Assembly (NCBI GenBank): GCA_030272155.1
Contig: CP126200.1
Coordinates: 1,116,001 to 1,180,000, forward strand
Length of the DNA: 64,000 bases
Origin: Tetradesmus obliquus
Taxonomy: Eukaryota; Chlorophyta; Chlorophyceae; Sphaeropleales; Scenedesmaceae
Direction of reading: 5' to 3'
Notes under the pieces: model-generated
Database searches by the model: none
The model's input: the letters and a program-made list of their open reading frames with translations, nothing else
What the model was told of the DNA's origin: nothing
Shown here: piece after piece, positions 24,993-37,565 of the stretch
How positions within the stretch are numbered: the stretch's first letter is position 1
How the letters are laid out: every line of letters starts with the position of its first letter
Position numbers and translations under genes: made by a program

Positions 24993-27400
24993 CTGCACGC
25001 GAAGAACAGTCAAGTGTGTCAAAGGAAGGTGTTACTCACTCCCCTTTCACTCCTGCACTGCGCACCACGATTTCAACTGCATACACTCACTAGTTTGGCT
25101 GGACTTGATGGTCAGACAGTACCAGTTTCGCATGTACAGGTGTCCCGCCAGGCTGGATTTGGCAGCGAGCCAGTCGATGCCAGCGCTCGACATGAGGGCG
25201 ACGTCCCATGATTCGGATTACACATGGACGTGATAATTTAGCGTATTCTCAGGCAACAGGCTGGCAAGCCACCAAAAATGCTGCGATTGTAGTGCTTTCA
25301 CTGCTAGCCGCGATCTGTGCATCAACAATCCAGATCTTGGCAGCAACTGCCAAGCTTCAGCACAACAGCACTTGCGCACACAGCACATGGTGATTTGGCG
25401 GACTGCGTCGTCTGCAGTGCACACATGCTCACCCAGTTGCTCGAGCAGCTTGACTTCAGGCTGCGCTGCAACAGCGGTGCTGATGTACAGGTGGCACGGC
25501 TGGCCAGGCGCGCTTTTACAAGGATGTTTGCAGCACAACTGCAACGACACCAACAGCGTAGTCTATGGCGCACACCATGCGTCTGAGAACAACACAGGCT
25601 GTGCTGCTCACCACAACACAGGTATGTCAAGTTCAGATACAGACATAACGGCACGGTTTGCTGATTTACAGCAGACAAGCGTGCCCAGACAAACACCACC
25701 ACCACTTTACAGATCTCTGAGAGACCAACAGCTCACCCAGTTGTTCGAGCAGCTCGACTTCAGGCTGGGCTGCAACATGGTGCTGCTTCAGATGTGGGAT
25801 GGCTGGCCAGTAAAAAGCTTGCATTGGCATGTGAACACAGTTTGCATTAGCTGAATGCAACATGCTGTTTACTCACGCATCTAGGAGGCGCCCCCTGCCA
25901 CCATGGTTGCTGTCTTCAACTTCATATATTCTGATGTGCTGCTCCTCCTGCTATTACTTGTTATAGTATTACCTGCAATCAAAATAAAACCTGGTCAGTG
26001 CTGTTCCCGCAGCAGCCAGGAACGAGCACTGACGGTCTTCTGGTCCTTTGTAGTCTGAGGTAGCCCTGGTGTAGTGTTGTCAGTGACACGCCCAGGTCGT
26101 CACTTTCAGCACAGGTGTGCAGAGGGGTTGTTTTCCTCGCAAAGAGGCAGGAGAAGCAGCATTGTGTTTGGTGCATGCGGAGGTGGGGGGCATGCATGTA
26201 TGCCAGCCTTTCATTGATCGTTAACTGCTGCAGTGAAAAGGTTCATATCAGGCTGCATTGTTTATGTTGCTGTCCTTTCCAGTCAACGGGCGAAGCGCTC
26301 CCCATTGGTATCATCAAGCTGCAGCTGGTGCTGGCTGGCGGGTCCGCATCCTGGTAACGTGAGGCACGATGAGGCGAATGAGCTGCTGAGGAATACAAAT
26401 TTAGGAAAACTGCCCCAAACACAGCGTCCGCCCCCTATTTCAAGACTAGCGAGGCTGCGGGGCGCACTCCAAAACAGCCAGGTAGTGCGCGTGATAACAG
26501 TATAAAGCTTGCATTGGCATGTAAACACAGTTTGCAATAGCTGAATGCAACATGCTGTTCACTCACGCATCTAGTAGGCCAGGCGTGCTTTCTGGATGTT
26601 TATAGCACACCTGTACTAACACAAACGTCGTACCCTATGGTGCACAACACTGAGAGTGCTCAGGATGCCTACATGCTTACATGCCAAATGCAAACTCTCT
26701 GTCAACAGCATGGGGTCCAACACGGCCTGTGCTGCAACAACAGAAGTGCCACTTGTGTCAAGTTGCCATACAATTGTGATGGCACACAGTTGCTGGGTGC
26801 ACTGCAGTCACTCAGTGACGGACGACAACAACACTTTCAAGATCTCTAAGAGGCAAGCAAAGAACCTCTAAGAGACAAGCAGCACAATCCTACACAACAA
26901 TATTAATGCCAGTAGATGGCCGCGCTTCACGTACAACTTAACCTGCAGAGGTGCTGCTGATAGTACAAAACAACTGAAAAGCATAGCAACTCAGGCGCAT
27001 GCGCGCCTGCCTTGGGACACACGACTGAAGTTAACTGTGCAGCAAATGAACAAATCATTGTAACCTGAGGTGCAACACGATACTACAGCAGCTGGCAGCA
27101 CCAGCAAAGCACACCAGCAGCACTAGCAACAACAACGCAGGCCTGGTCTGGCGGGCCGCTAGCAGGCACAATACAATTACACAGCAACAACACGGCCTGA
27201 GCCTTGCCCCATGATGCAAGGACTAGCCACCCTTCGCCAGCTGGGCACTCATTTTGCCAGCTGAGCATGCTGGCACAGCACAGACATCACACTCATAGCT
27301 TGCATACACTCACTGCATACACTCGCTGCAACGCCCGGAGCAGGGCAGCCTCCTAACTTTGGCCTCCTGCTCAGGGCTTTGCATCCAACTCGCAGAACCA
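24993..27400. other. Probable upstream exons of the unknown gene; internal duplications
   Basis: Contains exon-like open segments on the - strand (25210-25085; 25930-25877 ending in a GTGAGT donor). A 33-bp unit after a TTGCAG acceptor occurs twice with 30/33 identity. A ~78-bp near-identical direct repeat lies at about 25807-25886 and 26504-26583. No complete model could be built. 26600-27400 shows nothing recognisable. Confidence 0.45.
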
Positions 27401-27446
27401 ACGTGCAGCATCAATGTGCATAAGCATCAATCGCTCACACAGCAGC

Positions 27447-27866
27447 AGCCAGCAAGCCGCTGCGGCGGCAGCTCAGCTCGTGCAAGCGCTTACATCACCC
27501 AGCTCAGCTCTCACAAAAGATTATGACATCACACACTTATCAGCAAGTACATCATCACACAGCAGCAGCCAGTAGGCCGCTGCGCCCGCAGCTCAGTGGG
27601 CTGCAGGCCATCCACTTGCAAGCACCTGCAACGTCATGCAGCAGCAGCCAACAGACTCCTTTTGCAAGCTCCATAACATCATACAGCCGCAGCCAGCAGC
27701 ACGCTGCACCCGCAGCTGAGCTCTTGCAAGCAATCATAACACTGCCAAACACTTCACTCAAACACTTGCATGCAGATGCCATCTCTATGTCAACAACATC
27801 ACACCGCAGCAGCCAGCAGGCCGCTGCGGCCGCAGCTCAGGGGGCTGCAGGGCATCCACTTGCAAG
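27447..27866 (-). repeat. Four 3'-edge copies of the last Kelch exon
   Basis: Copies of the gene's last codons (WMACSPLSCGRSGLLAAAV) at about 27803-27866, 27670-27725, 27563-27622 and 27447-27500, spaced about 110-130 bp beyond the stop at 27928. Alternative terminal exons are possible but not needed. Confidence 0.85.
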
Positions 27867-27927
27867 CAGCTGTGACATCACGCAGCAGCAGCCAACACAC
27901 GACTTCTGAAAGCATTCATAGAAATCA

Positions 27928-30900
27928 TCACACAGCAGCAGCCAGCAGCCCGCTGCGGCCGCAGCTCAGGGGGCTGCAGGCCATCCACTTGCCTGCTGCA
28001 GGGTCGTACGCCTCCACTGCTGCATGCAGCTGCTGGTCCCCTGCGTTGCCGCCAACCGCAAACAGCCTGCCGCCGAGTGCCGCCACGCCACAGCTGGAGC
28101 GCGCGTGCTGCATGAAGGGAATAGAAAACGGAAAAAAGCAGCGGCAATGCAGGCAAGGCAGGCGGCAGGCAGGCATGTCAGCAGCAGTAGCAAGCAGACG
28201 CGGCGTGCGTGCCAAAATGGCAGATTGCTCTGTACACCACATCAATGAAACAGTATGATAAGCAGAAGCATACAGCCCAGCGCCGCCATGCCACAGCTGG
28301 AGCGCGCATGCTGCATGATGTGCGCAGCAGGCCAATGACCGACAGACAGGCAGGCTAGTGCAGCCAGATCCAGCAGGTAAGGCAAGCGACAGACAGCCAG
28401 ACGCATCGGCAATGTGTTCAACAGCAGCAAGGCAGATTGCGCAGTGTCGGCGAGGGAATGGAAGACGGGCAGCAGCAGCAGCAGCAGAGGCGCAGCGCAC
28501 ACAGGCAAGCCAAGCGGCAGCCAGGCAGACACGTCAGCAGTAGAAATAGCAAGCAGACACAGCGTCGGTCCAGCATGGCAGCTTGCCCTATACATCACTT
28601 CAATGTAATATCACAAAAAAAGACACAGCAAACATAGCAGCTGCATGCCAATCGCTGCATGCCCTGTATGTTTCACCTCATTACAACGCCCTGTGATAGG
28701 ACCAGCAGTAACAAGCGTAGCAGCAGCTCACCGTCATGCTCGTCAGTGGACTCCAGCGCCCCTCCCTTGGGTCGTACCCCTCCACGCTGGCCAGCCTGCA
28801 GCGCGCCTCGCTCATGCCGCCAAGCACCAAATGCCAACACAGAAACAGCAGGCGCCAGCATGCAGCTGCACTGTGCTGCAGTGGCTGGGACGTCCTGCAC
28901 GACGCTAGGCATACCAACCAAACAAGCCACCTCCAGAAGCGACACCACTCAACCTCGCAGCCGCAATCCACTACTAGCCAACTCACCGTCATGCTCGTCA
29001 GTGGACTCCAGCGCCCCTCCCTTGGGTCGTACCCCTCCACGGTGGCCAGCCTGCAGCGCGCCTCGCTCATGCCGCCAAGCACCAGCAGCCGCCCTTCCAG
29101 CGCAGCAGCGGCGCAGTACTTGCGCTCGCTGGCCAGCTGCTGCGGCAGCAGCTCCCAGGCGCCGCGCCCGGCGTCAAACACCTCCACAGACCTGCATGTT
29201 ATTTGTTAAATGAGCGGCAGGTGTGAGTCGGGCCAGCCGGGTGAATGGCTGGTCAGAGATGCGGGGCACATGGCGACGACAAAGGTGCACAGAGCTTTGT
29301 GCACATTTGGGTGTGGACACGCATCCGGAGAAGATGCAGCAGCTGCCAGGCGCAGCGCCAAGCATCAAACACCTCAAGAGACCTGCGTGGGCACATGTAG
29401 GCACCCAAGCAGCCTTTTAACCCCAGCAACACACCTGTGAATGGCCTTGCTAGCCTGACCTCCCAGTGCATACACGCGGCCGGCCAGTGACGCCACTGCG
29501 TGTGCGTAGCGAGGCTGCTGCATATCAGGCAGGGACTGCCAGCAGCAGGAGGCGGGATCATACACCTGACATGTGCATACAGACAGCAGCAGCAGAGTGC
29601 ACGACAGCAACCGCAGTCAAAGTTGATTACAAGGCACCGATGCGACAAGCAGGCTGGGCCGTACACATATCAGGGGTCCATACGTCAGTACACGTGCATA
29701 CACACACAGCAGCAGCAACGACTGTCAAATTGTGAGGGATGTAAGGCAGGATTGCAGCCAGAGACAGCAGCATACATGCCAAGGGGTGTGGCGCAGGCTG
29801 CTATACAGCATGCGCACAGACATGAACAAGAGCACAAGCGACACTTGGGGCGTAAACTGCGGCTGATAGGCACAACCAGCATGGATGCGATTTGTCCACG
29901 GGTGCATGCAGCACTCACCTCTGCTGTTGCCACCACTTGGTTGACCTGGCTGCGGCCGCCAGCAACATACAGCAGCCCTGGCAGCAGCAGCAGCAGCAGC
30001 AGCAGTAGAAGCATTCAAGCGGCATACACAGCAGATTCAGACCTTGCCAACAAAGAAGCCCAGATATGAGGCATCCAAAACAGGCACCACAGCCAGCAAC
30101 TGGTTCTACCCTGCCTGCTAAGTAATCAACTCTGACGTACTGTGTCATGCCAGCAGAAAGCGCAGCGAGCCGCACCAGAAGCGCCCGCAACAGCCATTCC
30201 ACCTGTCACACACCTCGAAGCTGCGGTGTCCGCACAAATCATAAGCAACAACCTGCAGGCCTTACCTGAAGCGCCCGCAACAGCAGCGTGCAGGCGTGGC
30301 GTGCGTGGCCCCTCGCAGCTCTGCCAGGCTTCCCCTGCTGCATCCAGCTTCACCAGCAGGCTACTGTACATGCCTCCACCCACAACATACAGCTCGCCAC
30401 GCCCCAGCAGCCCAGCGCCTGCAGGAAACAGCACAGCACAGCACAGCGGCTGGTCAAACCTTGGTCAAACCAAATCGTGCACCAGCAGGCTGCTACTGTA
30501 CATGCCTCCACCCGCAACCTACAGCTCCCCACGCCCCAGCAGCCCAGCGCCTGCAGGAAAGCAGCACAGCAGCACAGCGGCTGGTCAAACCTTGATCAAA
30601 GGGTTTGCATTACTGGGTGTAAACTAAGGTCAATGCGCATGCTGTGAAACCCATTGCACTTTGTGTTTCATCTGCACAGACAAACTGTTGCATTTTGGCA
30701 TAACGCCCACCTGCAAAAGGCAGCGCAGCCGGCAGGGTAGGCCCCGGACTCCAGCTGTCATTGCGAGGATCATACAGCTCAACCGCTTTCAAACCCCTCC
30801 ATGACAGATCATGGCCGCCTGCCACCAGCAGCCGAGTGGGCTGGTAGCCGCGCTGCCTGCCAGGCCATGCCTCCAATACCACAGCACCAATGCCCCTGCT

Positions 30901-33309
30901 GCTGCCGCTGCTGCTCCTGCTGCAAATGCCCTCTAGCCACGTTGGGGTGCTCGGTTGTTCAAGAGCAGCAGCAGTAGTCGTACTGAAGGTAATGAAAGTG
31001 CTGCTGCTTGCATGGTTGTTGGGGTCCAGGCCTGCACCAGGATGCAGGCTGCTGTCCTGCAAGCTGCCTGCAGCACCGGTGCTGCTGCTGCTGCTAGCTG
31101 ACGCACCAGCACCCTGCAGCTGCCTCTGCTGCTGCTGAAGAAGGTGCAAGAATCTGCCATCGTCATTGCCAGCCACACCTCCACCTCCTTGCACACCCTG
31201 CTGCTGCTGCTGCTGCTGCAGGCAATGCTGCTGCTGGCACTGCACAGCTGCCTGGTGCAGCTGCCTCGCAAGCTGCGCAGCAGCAGGTGTGGTGCATGCG
31301 CCCAGCTGCTGCTGTGATGGAGGTGGCTCGTCAGGCAGCAGGGACAGCTGCAGCAGCGGCAGCAGCTGGTGCAGTAGCGGCAGGCGGTCCTGCGCTGCTG
31401 CTGCCACCCAGTCTGAGACAAGGCACAGAAGCTCGGCTTCCTGCAAAAAAGGCAGCACACACATTGACCAGGCACAGATCATGATTCAGTGCTTGCTATG
31501 AATGACGTGGAGGCACCACAGATCATGCAGACAAGGCAGCAGTGTCATCATGCAGCCCACACATCCTACACAAAGCCCGCAGCCAACCACCTGAGCCTTA
31601 TGGGTGAGCTCTGCCTTGCACTAGGTCAGTCCTGCACTAACGCTGTGCAACACAGAGCTGGCACACAGACCCTGTGCCATGCCCACTCAAGGCGTGTGAA
31701 CAGCGTGTTGACCGCACAGTAGCTGACAATGTGCTAACTTCAGGTCCAGCAACCACACATGGTCAAACTTCAAAATAATCACTGCAGACATATGCGGTCC
31801 ACCCAGCCACCGCACCTGGTCGACCTCGAGAGCCTCGCAGGACAGCAGCTGCAGCAGCAGCGCTGGCGGCAGCTTGGTCAGGCCCTGCCGCACCTCCGGC
31901 AGCAGCAGCAGCGAGGACAGGTGCTGCGCAATGTACTGCACCTGTTGGGTGCAAAGCGTGCCGGCGGATCAGCAGCAGCAGGGGGTTGCAGGGCTGATGG
32001 TTGGCGCTTGCAGGAAAGCATGCTGGGGGATGCTGCAGGAGTGGTCGGCCACAAGCAAGCATGCCGACAACACAACAGGCGACAGGAAAGGGCTGTAGGT
32101 TGAAGCGCCCAGTGCATGCTTGCGCTGTGCTCATGGTTGCGCAGCGCAAAGTGTGCAGCTCACCCCTTCTGACTGCAGCGCGCTGCAGTGGTAGTGGTGC
32201 GCCAGCAGCAGCACATCGACACACGCCTCTGGGCTCAGTGCGGAGCGCAGGAACTGCACAGCAGGTACGGCAATGTATGCACAACGCTTACATTATTTTT
32301 GCAGTACCTATGCAGCTGGGGGTGTTATCGGCAGCACGGAACTGCTGATATGCTGCACATCCCAGATGCGATACCATTGCCCAGCTGAATAGCGCATGCC
32401 AATCCACGCCCTTGCCGTCCACACCATTATGAATGACCGTAGCAAACCACACCGTGCAGTGTCCTGCAACCACTCAAATTCCTCCGCATGCAAGGTTACG
32501 ACATCCCTGTTTCAGCAGCTGAAACCCAGGTCCACGCGCACATCGCTCCCTGCCTGAGCAAGGTCTGTCTGTAACAACTGTGTAGTGCCCACCAACCACC
32601 ACCACCTTATCAGGGACACACGTCATGTTGATGTTGCTGCCAGGAATATTTGCAAGCAGCCAGCGCACCTCGCAGCACGCCTCCTGCAGCGGCGCCACCT
32701 CCAGGTATGAGGCCATGTCCAGTAGCCACGCCACATTGCCCGCACACACCTGCAGGACAGCAGATGAGCATACACTTCTGATCACAGTTGAAGACATGGG
32801 CTGTGTTGCAGCACTATCATCAACGTAAGGCACGATCCGAGGGTGCAGCTGGCGTAGGCGCCTAAACCATAAGCTTGTGCATTCTGTTGCCACTGCAAGA
32901 GCCAGGCATTGGGCGGTTGCAGCAGCGGCATCTTGCAGGCATCTGACATTGCGTGGCAGCGACGTCACCCCGTGCAATGGCCACAAACTCTCACCGTGAT
33001 GCTGTGCTCATACAAGATTGTCAGCAGGGACGAAAGCTGCTGGCTGCTGTAGGGCAGCTGCACCACGATACTGTCCTGCAAGCTGCAGTTGCTGCTGCCC
33101 TCTTTCATGCTTTGGCCTGCGCCACACAGCAGTGCCCTGAAGAATCCCGAGCTGCTGGCCAGCACCACGCGATGAGCGCCGTGCAGATCGCCATCTGCTG
33201 ACTGCAATTGGACATCGACCAGCTGCTGCGACCTCCAGAGCCCGGCTAGGCTTGCACACTGAGCAGCTAGGAACTGCTGCTGCTGCTGTCGTGCTGCTGG
33301 TTCACACAT
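27928..33309 (-). CDS. BTB-BACK-Kelch protein
   Basis: Kelch-like architecture; in other eukaryotes such proteins are substrate adaptors for Cullin-3 ubiquitin ligases. Exons: 33309-32995, 32749-32669, 32253-32164, 31941-31816, 31440-30711, 30418-30266, 29977-29919, 29565-29435, 29191-28987, 28107-27928; every phase closes, total 689 aa. Residues 1-105 are a BTB domain (VDVQLQSADGDLHGAHRVVLASSS, FFRALL). Residues ~106-235 form the rest of BTB/BACK (ACCEFLRSALSPEACVDVL, EAELLCLVSDWV). A Gln/Ser-rich linker follows in exon 5. Kelch blades run from about residue 405: RLLVAGGHD, ELYVVGGGMYS, LLYVAGGRS, RVYALGGQAS, RLLVLGGMSEARC, RLFAVGGNAG, with paired W/YDP motifs. The start ATG at 33309 follows an acceptor-like CAG, so a 5' UTR intron is likely. 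Exon-edge copies occur in several introns. Confidence 0.93.
28277..28320 (-). repeat. 5'-edge copy of the last Kelch exon
   Basis: CATGCAG acceptor followed by codons for HARSSCGMAALG, upstream in sense of the intact exon 28107-27928. Confidence 0.85.
28730..28835 (-). repeat. 3'-edge copy of Kelch exon 9
   Basis: About 100 bp nearly identical to the end of exon 29191-28987 (LVLGGMSEARCRLASVEGYDPREG...SMT plus GTGAG donor). High identity suggests a recent event. Confidence 0.9.
29310..29385 (-). repeat. 5'-edge copy of Kelch exon 9
   Basis: SLEVFDAWRCAWQLL-coding copy of the intact exon start (SVEVFDAGRGAWELL), about 190 bp upstream in sense. Confidence 0.85.
30473..30556 (-). repeat. 5'-edge copy of Kelch exon 6 with a stop
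   Basis: Same CTGCAG acceptor and start as the intact exon 30418-30266, but a TAG replaces the Tyr codon after GEL. Inclusion would truncate the protein, so it is a dead copy or a poison exon. Confidence 0.88.
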
Positions 33310-34245
33310 GTCCTGCACACGCCATGTGGGGAACAAAACGTTGTTTAAAGTATATTACGAGCACATTATGCTCTGGCGTGTGGTCTGTCATGCGTCAGGC
33401 ACAACCACCAAGCGCATTTGCAGTGCTCACCAACAACGAAGAGCACATGCCAGGTCAGACAGCCATGATCATGTCGTGAAACGTGTGTCTCCGACCTCCC
33501 AGAGATTATTAACCGTGCCTCAACGAGCAGCGGTGGTGTTGGGCTCAAAAATTGTAAAGTTTGGGACGCAACACTGCTGTACGTGTGTAAAACTGCAAGA
33601 TGGTCTTCTCCTGGTGCTGGATGAGAAACATAAGATGTAATGCGATGTTCTTGAGGCGTTTGTACTCTGGTAGAATTGTCAGACTGCTCTGGCAGGGTGT
33701 CAGCTGAATTGACAGTTCTGGCCTGGGCCCCGTGGGCTGCTTCACTCAAGGGCACTCTTGTCTGCTGTCACCGTGCTTAGCAACTAGAACAGAACTTCGG
33801 AAACAATAAGCACGATCACGACACACCGTGCTACCTGTCAGCTGCACTGCAGCAAAGCATCAACATCAGCAGAAGTTCACAGCATGCATGCTGTTCATAC
33901 AAACTGTGCCCATAGCTTCAGGCAAAACTGTATCGTGCAGCATAATTGCACAACACGCCTCTGAACACAACTAAACGGCATAAACACTGCATCACAACAC
34001 ATGCTAACCCGCTGGCTGACCACTGCTTGCAGTCCAGTGTTTGCCAGTCTGACCAATGAAAAGTGGTGTCTAGGCTCTACCAACCGTTTGGGCTCAACCG
34101 CATGTGCTACATGCCTGCTACTTCACGCCACTACACGACAATCATGCCTGCTACTTCACGCCACTACACGACAATCACACACATGTTCTGGCACCCCGTA
34201 AAGAATGCATCCTGGCTGCTAAGGCTGACATGCGCATGCCTGTAA
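33310..34245. other. Intergenic region, Kelch 5' side / dehydrogenase 3' side
   Basis: Upstream of the Kelch start and downstream of the dehydrogenase stop, so it should hold the Kelch promoter. A perfect 33-bp tandem duplication lies at 34110-34142 and 34143-34175. No coding sequence recognised. Confidence 0.6.
34110..34175. repeat. Perfect 33-bp tandem duplication
   Basis: Two identical adjacent 33-bp copies just past the dehydrogenase stop codon, likely in or near its 3' UTR. Confidence 0.95.
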
Positions 34246-35293
34246 TCACAGCTTGCTGCTCATGCCGCCCGCCACCACCAGCGTCTCCCCAGTCATGTAG
34301 CTGGCATCGCCACTCGCCAGGAACGCAACAGCCCCCGCAATGTCCTGCGGAGTGCCCAGCCGCTTCAGGGCGGTGGCCTCCACCTGTGCACGCTCCTGCA
34401 AGCAAGCAGCGGGACAGGCAGGGGCGTAGCAGCGGCGGCAGCAGGATCTGAGTGAACAAAGCGCATGGTGTGGATGGTTCTGCCGCTTCAGCGCGGTAGC
34501 CTCCACCTGTACACGCTCCTGCAAGCAAGCAAGCAGAGAGGCAGAGGCAGGGATGTAGCAGCGGGGGCAGCAGGGCTCGAGTAAACAAACTGCATGCAGT
34601 GGAGTGCTCAGCCACTTGAGGGCAGTGGCCTCCACCTGTGCGCGGTCCTGCAAGCAAGCAGAGGGGATTAGCAGTGCAAAGCTCAGGCTAGAGTGAAAAC
34701 ATCACAATGTGCGCAGCACCCAGCTGCTTCAGCGCGGTGGCCTCCTGTGCCAGCTCCTGCAATGAGCCAGAGCGAGGCAGGAATGCACAGGTCAGGCTGG
34801 TGTGAACACATTACGCGTGGTGCGGTGTGCCCAGCCGCTTCAAGCTGGTAGTCGTGATCTGTGTGCGCTCGTGCAAGGCCAGCGAGGGGGCGCACGGACT
34901 GACTCAGGATACAGGGTTCAGGCTCTCTGTGTCAGCTGTTGCCAGCAGGAAGCATGAGCAGTGGCATGACAGAAGCAGCAGCAGCACACATGCACCGTGC
35001 AGCAGCCACAAAACATGTGCCGCAGCCGCATACGCCATCATAAGAACAGCAGCCAAGTGAGCACAGAACACAGCAGCAGTGTGTTCCTCTACGCCAGCAC
35101 TGCGCGATGGACACGCACCAGCTGGGGGTCTGCCACCAGCGCTGCCGAGAACTTTGTTGGCACGATGCCGGGCGCCACGCAGTTGACTGTGATGCCCTCA
35201 GGCCCCAGCTCAGCAGCCAGGCCCTTGGTCAGGCCTAGCAGGGCCGTCTTGCTGACTGCGTACATGGCAATGGGCGCAGGCGGCCTGCAGATG

Positions 35294-35331
<38 letters not shown>

Positions 35332-35426
35332 TTCAGAGATAAGCCAGCCAGGCCCTTGTTGACGCCTACAAGGGCCATCTTGCTGACAGCATACATGGCA
35401 ATGGGCGCAGGCTGCCTGCAGATGAG

Positions 35427-35467
<41 letters not shown>

Positions 35468-37565
35468 GGTTAAAGATCAGCCAACCAGGCCCTTGGTGAG
35501 GCTTAGCAGCGCAGTCTTGCGCACGGCATCCATGGCAATGGGCGCAGGCAGCCTGCAGATCAGCAGGAGCAGCAGCAGCAGCAGGAGCAGCAGCAGCTAG
35601 CAGTAGGTTTCGCAGCATGCACTGCATGAGCAATGCATGCACCTCAACCCGCTGCTGCCCACCGGATGAAACGCCGCGACACTGCCGACAAGGATGATGC
35701 GCTGTAACAAATAATAAAAACAAGCCTCACAATCATGATGCAGAACACTCTAGTAATATTGGTGCGTGGTGACGCTGCCCACTCACTGGTATGCGGTGAC
35801 GCTGCTGATGAGGATGATGCGCCCGCCACGCTTCATGTGTGGCGCGGCAGCCTGCACCAGCAGCAGCGCCGCCTTGATGTTGATGTCCAGGATCTTGTCA
35901 ATGGCATCTGACATGGCAGCGGCAGCAGGACCAGCAGCAGCGGCAGCAGCAGCGCCAGTTTCACGCAAGTGAAGAGGGAGCAGTTCAGCACGGCGTGCTC
36001 GCGACGAGTTATACCGCCACGGTGCATGAGCCGCTGCTTACACAAGCGGAAGGCTCGCACTGCTGCAACACACAGCAGGCAACTACGCCACGCGCAACCT
36101 GCAGCGGGTCACATGCAGCTGCACGTTGCAGCATGCCTGAATTATTCCGGTCATCGAGGTTAGCCGGTCCCAAATGCACACAGCAAGCGGCAGGGTATGT
36201 AGTAGCAGCAGCAGCGTCGCACCTGCTGGCGTGTCCACCAGCGGCCCTGCTGTGGGGTTGACTGCTGCATTGGACACCAGGATGTCCAGCTGCCCAAACT
36301 CCTGCAGCAAGCAGCAGCAACAGCAACAGCAGCAGGCAGCCAAGAATTTCGATTGATGTGAATGTCAAGGCATTCCAGGTTCGAATGCTGCAACAATGCA
36401 ATGGACACCAGGATGTTCAGCTGCCCAAATTCCTGCAGCCAGCAGCAAGCAGTAGTAGAAGCCAGGTGATGGATGTGTCGATCAAGGTATTTGAATAAAC
36501 TGCAGGCAGCGATTGCCACCAGCCCTGGCCCACAACGTGCTGGTGCACAATGCTTGGCATACACAGTCTGCCCCGACCTCTGATGTGTGACAAACCACGG
36601 GTGCATACTACGGCTGCAGTCTGATAGTTGGGGGGCTGGTTGCGTATTGGCCTTGATGATGCAACAGAATAATGTCAATCCACACTGTAAGACAACCGTT
36701 AATTGCCAGTTACTGAGCAGCGCACGCACAACCACGAAGTGCTTGTTACATTGGTCAGGTCACCTGTATGGTGCGGTCCACCAGTGCTTGCCGCTGCTGC
36801 GCGCTGCCAACGTGGCAGACCATGCCTGACACGCTCAGGCCCTTGGCCCGTAAATCTGCCACCGTTTCATCAACATTCTGCTGCCGCCTGCAGGGATTCA
36901 AATTCAAAAACAACAAGATGTTTGAGTGCAGGGTGTTGAAGCACAGTGAACTGTACAATTCACATAGCTGCCGAAAATGCACGAAAATCATGCTGCCCAT
37001 GCATGAGGCGAGGGCAGCATGCTGCGCATACTGTAGCAGCCACTGCCGGCAACAAATGCAGCTCAGACCAGAGGAAGCCGGCTTTCACAGCATCTGCACT
37101 TGAAACAAATGTATCAGTTATGGCAGCTTAACTTTGTGCGGGTGCTGCAATGCACCACCTACAGGGCTGCATGAGGCAGCCGCAGAGCAGGCTGTGCTCT
37201 GTAGCGACGCAGCCTAGCAACTGCTTGCTTGACCTCTGCTGCAACCTGCTGTTGCAGGATTCACCAGCAACATATCAACCATGCATGCTGCGGAGGTCAT
37301 GCATGGCCAGCTACGCTGCCTGCAACTCCCTGACGAGATGTTGTGCCAGCTGGCAGATGCACATCTGTTGCTACGGAACAACTGCTCTCCACCATGCACT
37401 GCGCAACAGAAGCACCATGCGCATCCACCAGCAGCAAGCCCACCTGCTGCAGATCATGACGCGGGCTCCCTCCTGTGCTAGGCGCTCCGCAATGCCCAGA
37501 CCAATTCCTGCAGTGGCAGCAGTGACCAGCGCCACCTTGCCCACCAGGCGCTTGGGCGTCTCCAT
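34246..37565 (-). CDS. DHRS4-like short-chain dehydrogenase/reductase with PTS1
   Basis: NAD(P)H-dependent carbonyl/retinal reductase family; DHRS4 of animals is peroxisomal. Exons: 37565-37444, 36887-36764, 36301-36223, 35907-35787, 35284-35119, 34395-34246; phases close exactly, 253 aa, the usual classical-SDR length. Cofactor motif TAATAGIG (residues 15-22) has Ala where most SDRs have the first Gly; DHRS4 shares this. [12 protein letters not shown] and [11 protein letters not shown] match DHRS4 closely. [10 protein letters not shown] follows; the catalytic set is S144, Y157 and K161 ([11 protein letters not shown]). [14 protein letters not shown] leads to a C-terminal SSKL, a classic peroxisomal PTS1. 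Start is the first ATG of the frame, 9 codons before KVALVT. It is divergent from an alpha/beta hydrolase that also ends SKL, 642 bp away. Confidence 0.95.
34470..34870 (-). repeat. Four 5'-edge copies of dehydrogenase exon 6
   Basis: Copies of the exon start ([14 protein letters not shown]) at about 34475-34525, 34605-34650, 34715-34760 and 34835-34870, spaced about 110-125 bp upstream of the intact exon at 34395. Decay grows with distance ([44 protein letters not shown]). Confidence 0.9.
35345..35560 (-). repeat. Two 5'-edge copies of dehydrogenase exon 5
   Basis: Copies of [21 protein letters not shown], including the catalytic Y-x3-K, at about 35345-35418 (Y kept) and 35490-35560 (Tyr changed to Asp). 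AGC tracts sit between the copies and the intact exon at 35284. Confidence 0.9.
36393..36436 (-). repeat. 5'-edge copy of dehydrogenase exon 3
   Basis: CTGCAG acceptor then codons for [12 protein letters not shown], 130 bp upstream in sense of the intact exon 36301-36223. Confidence 0.85.
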
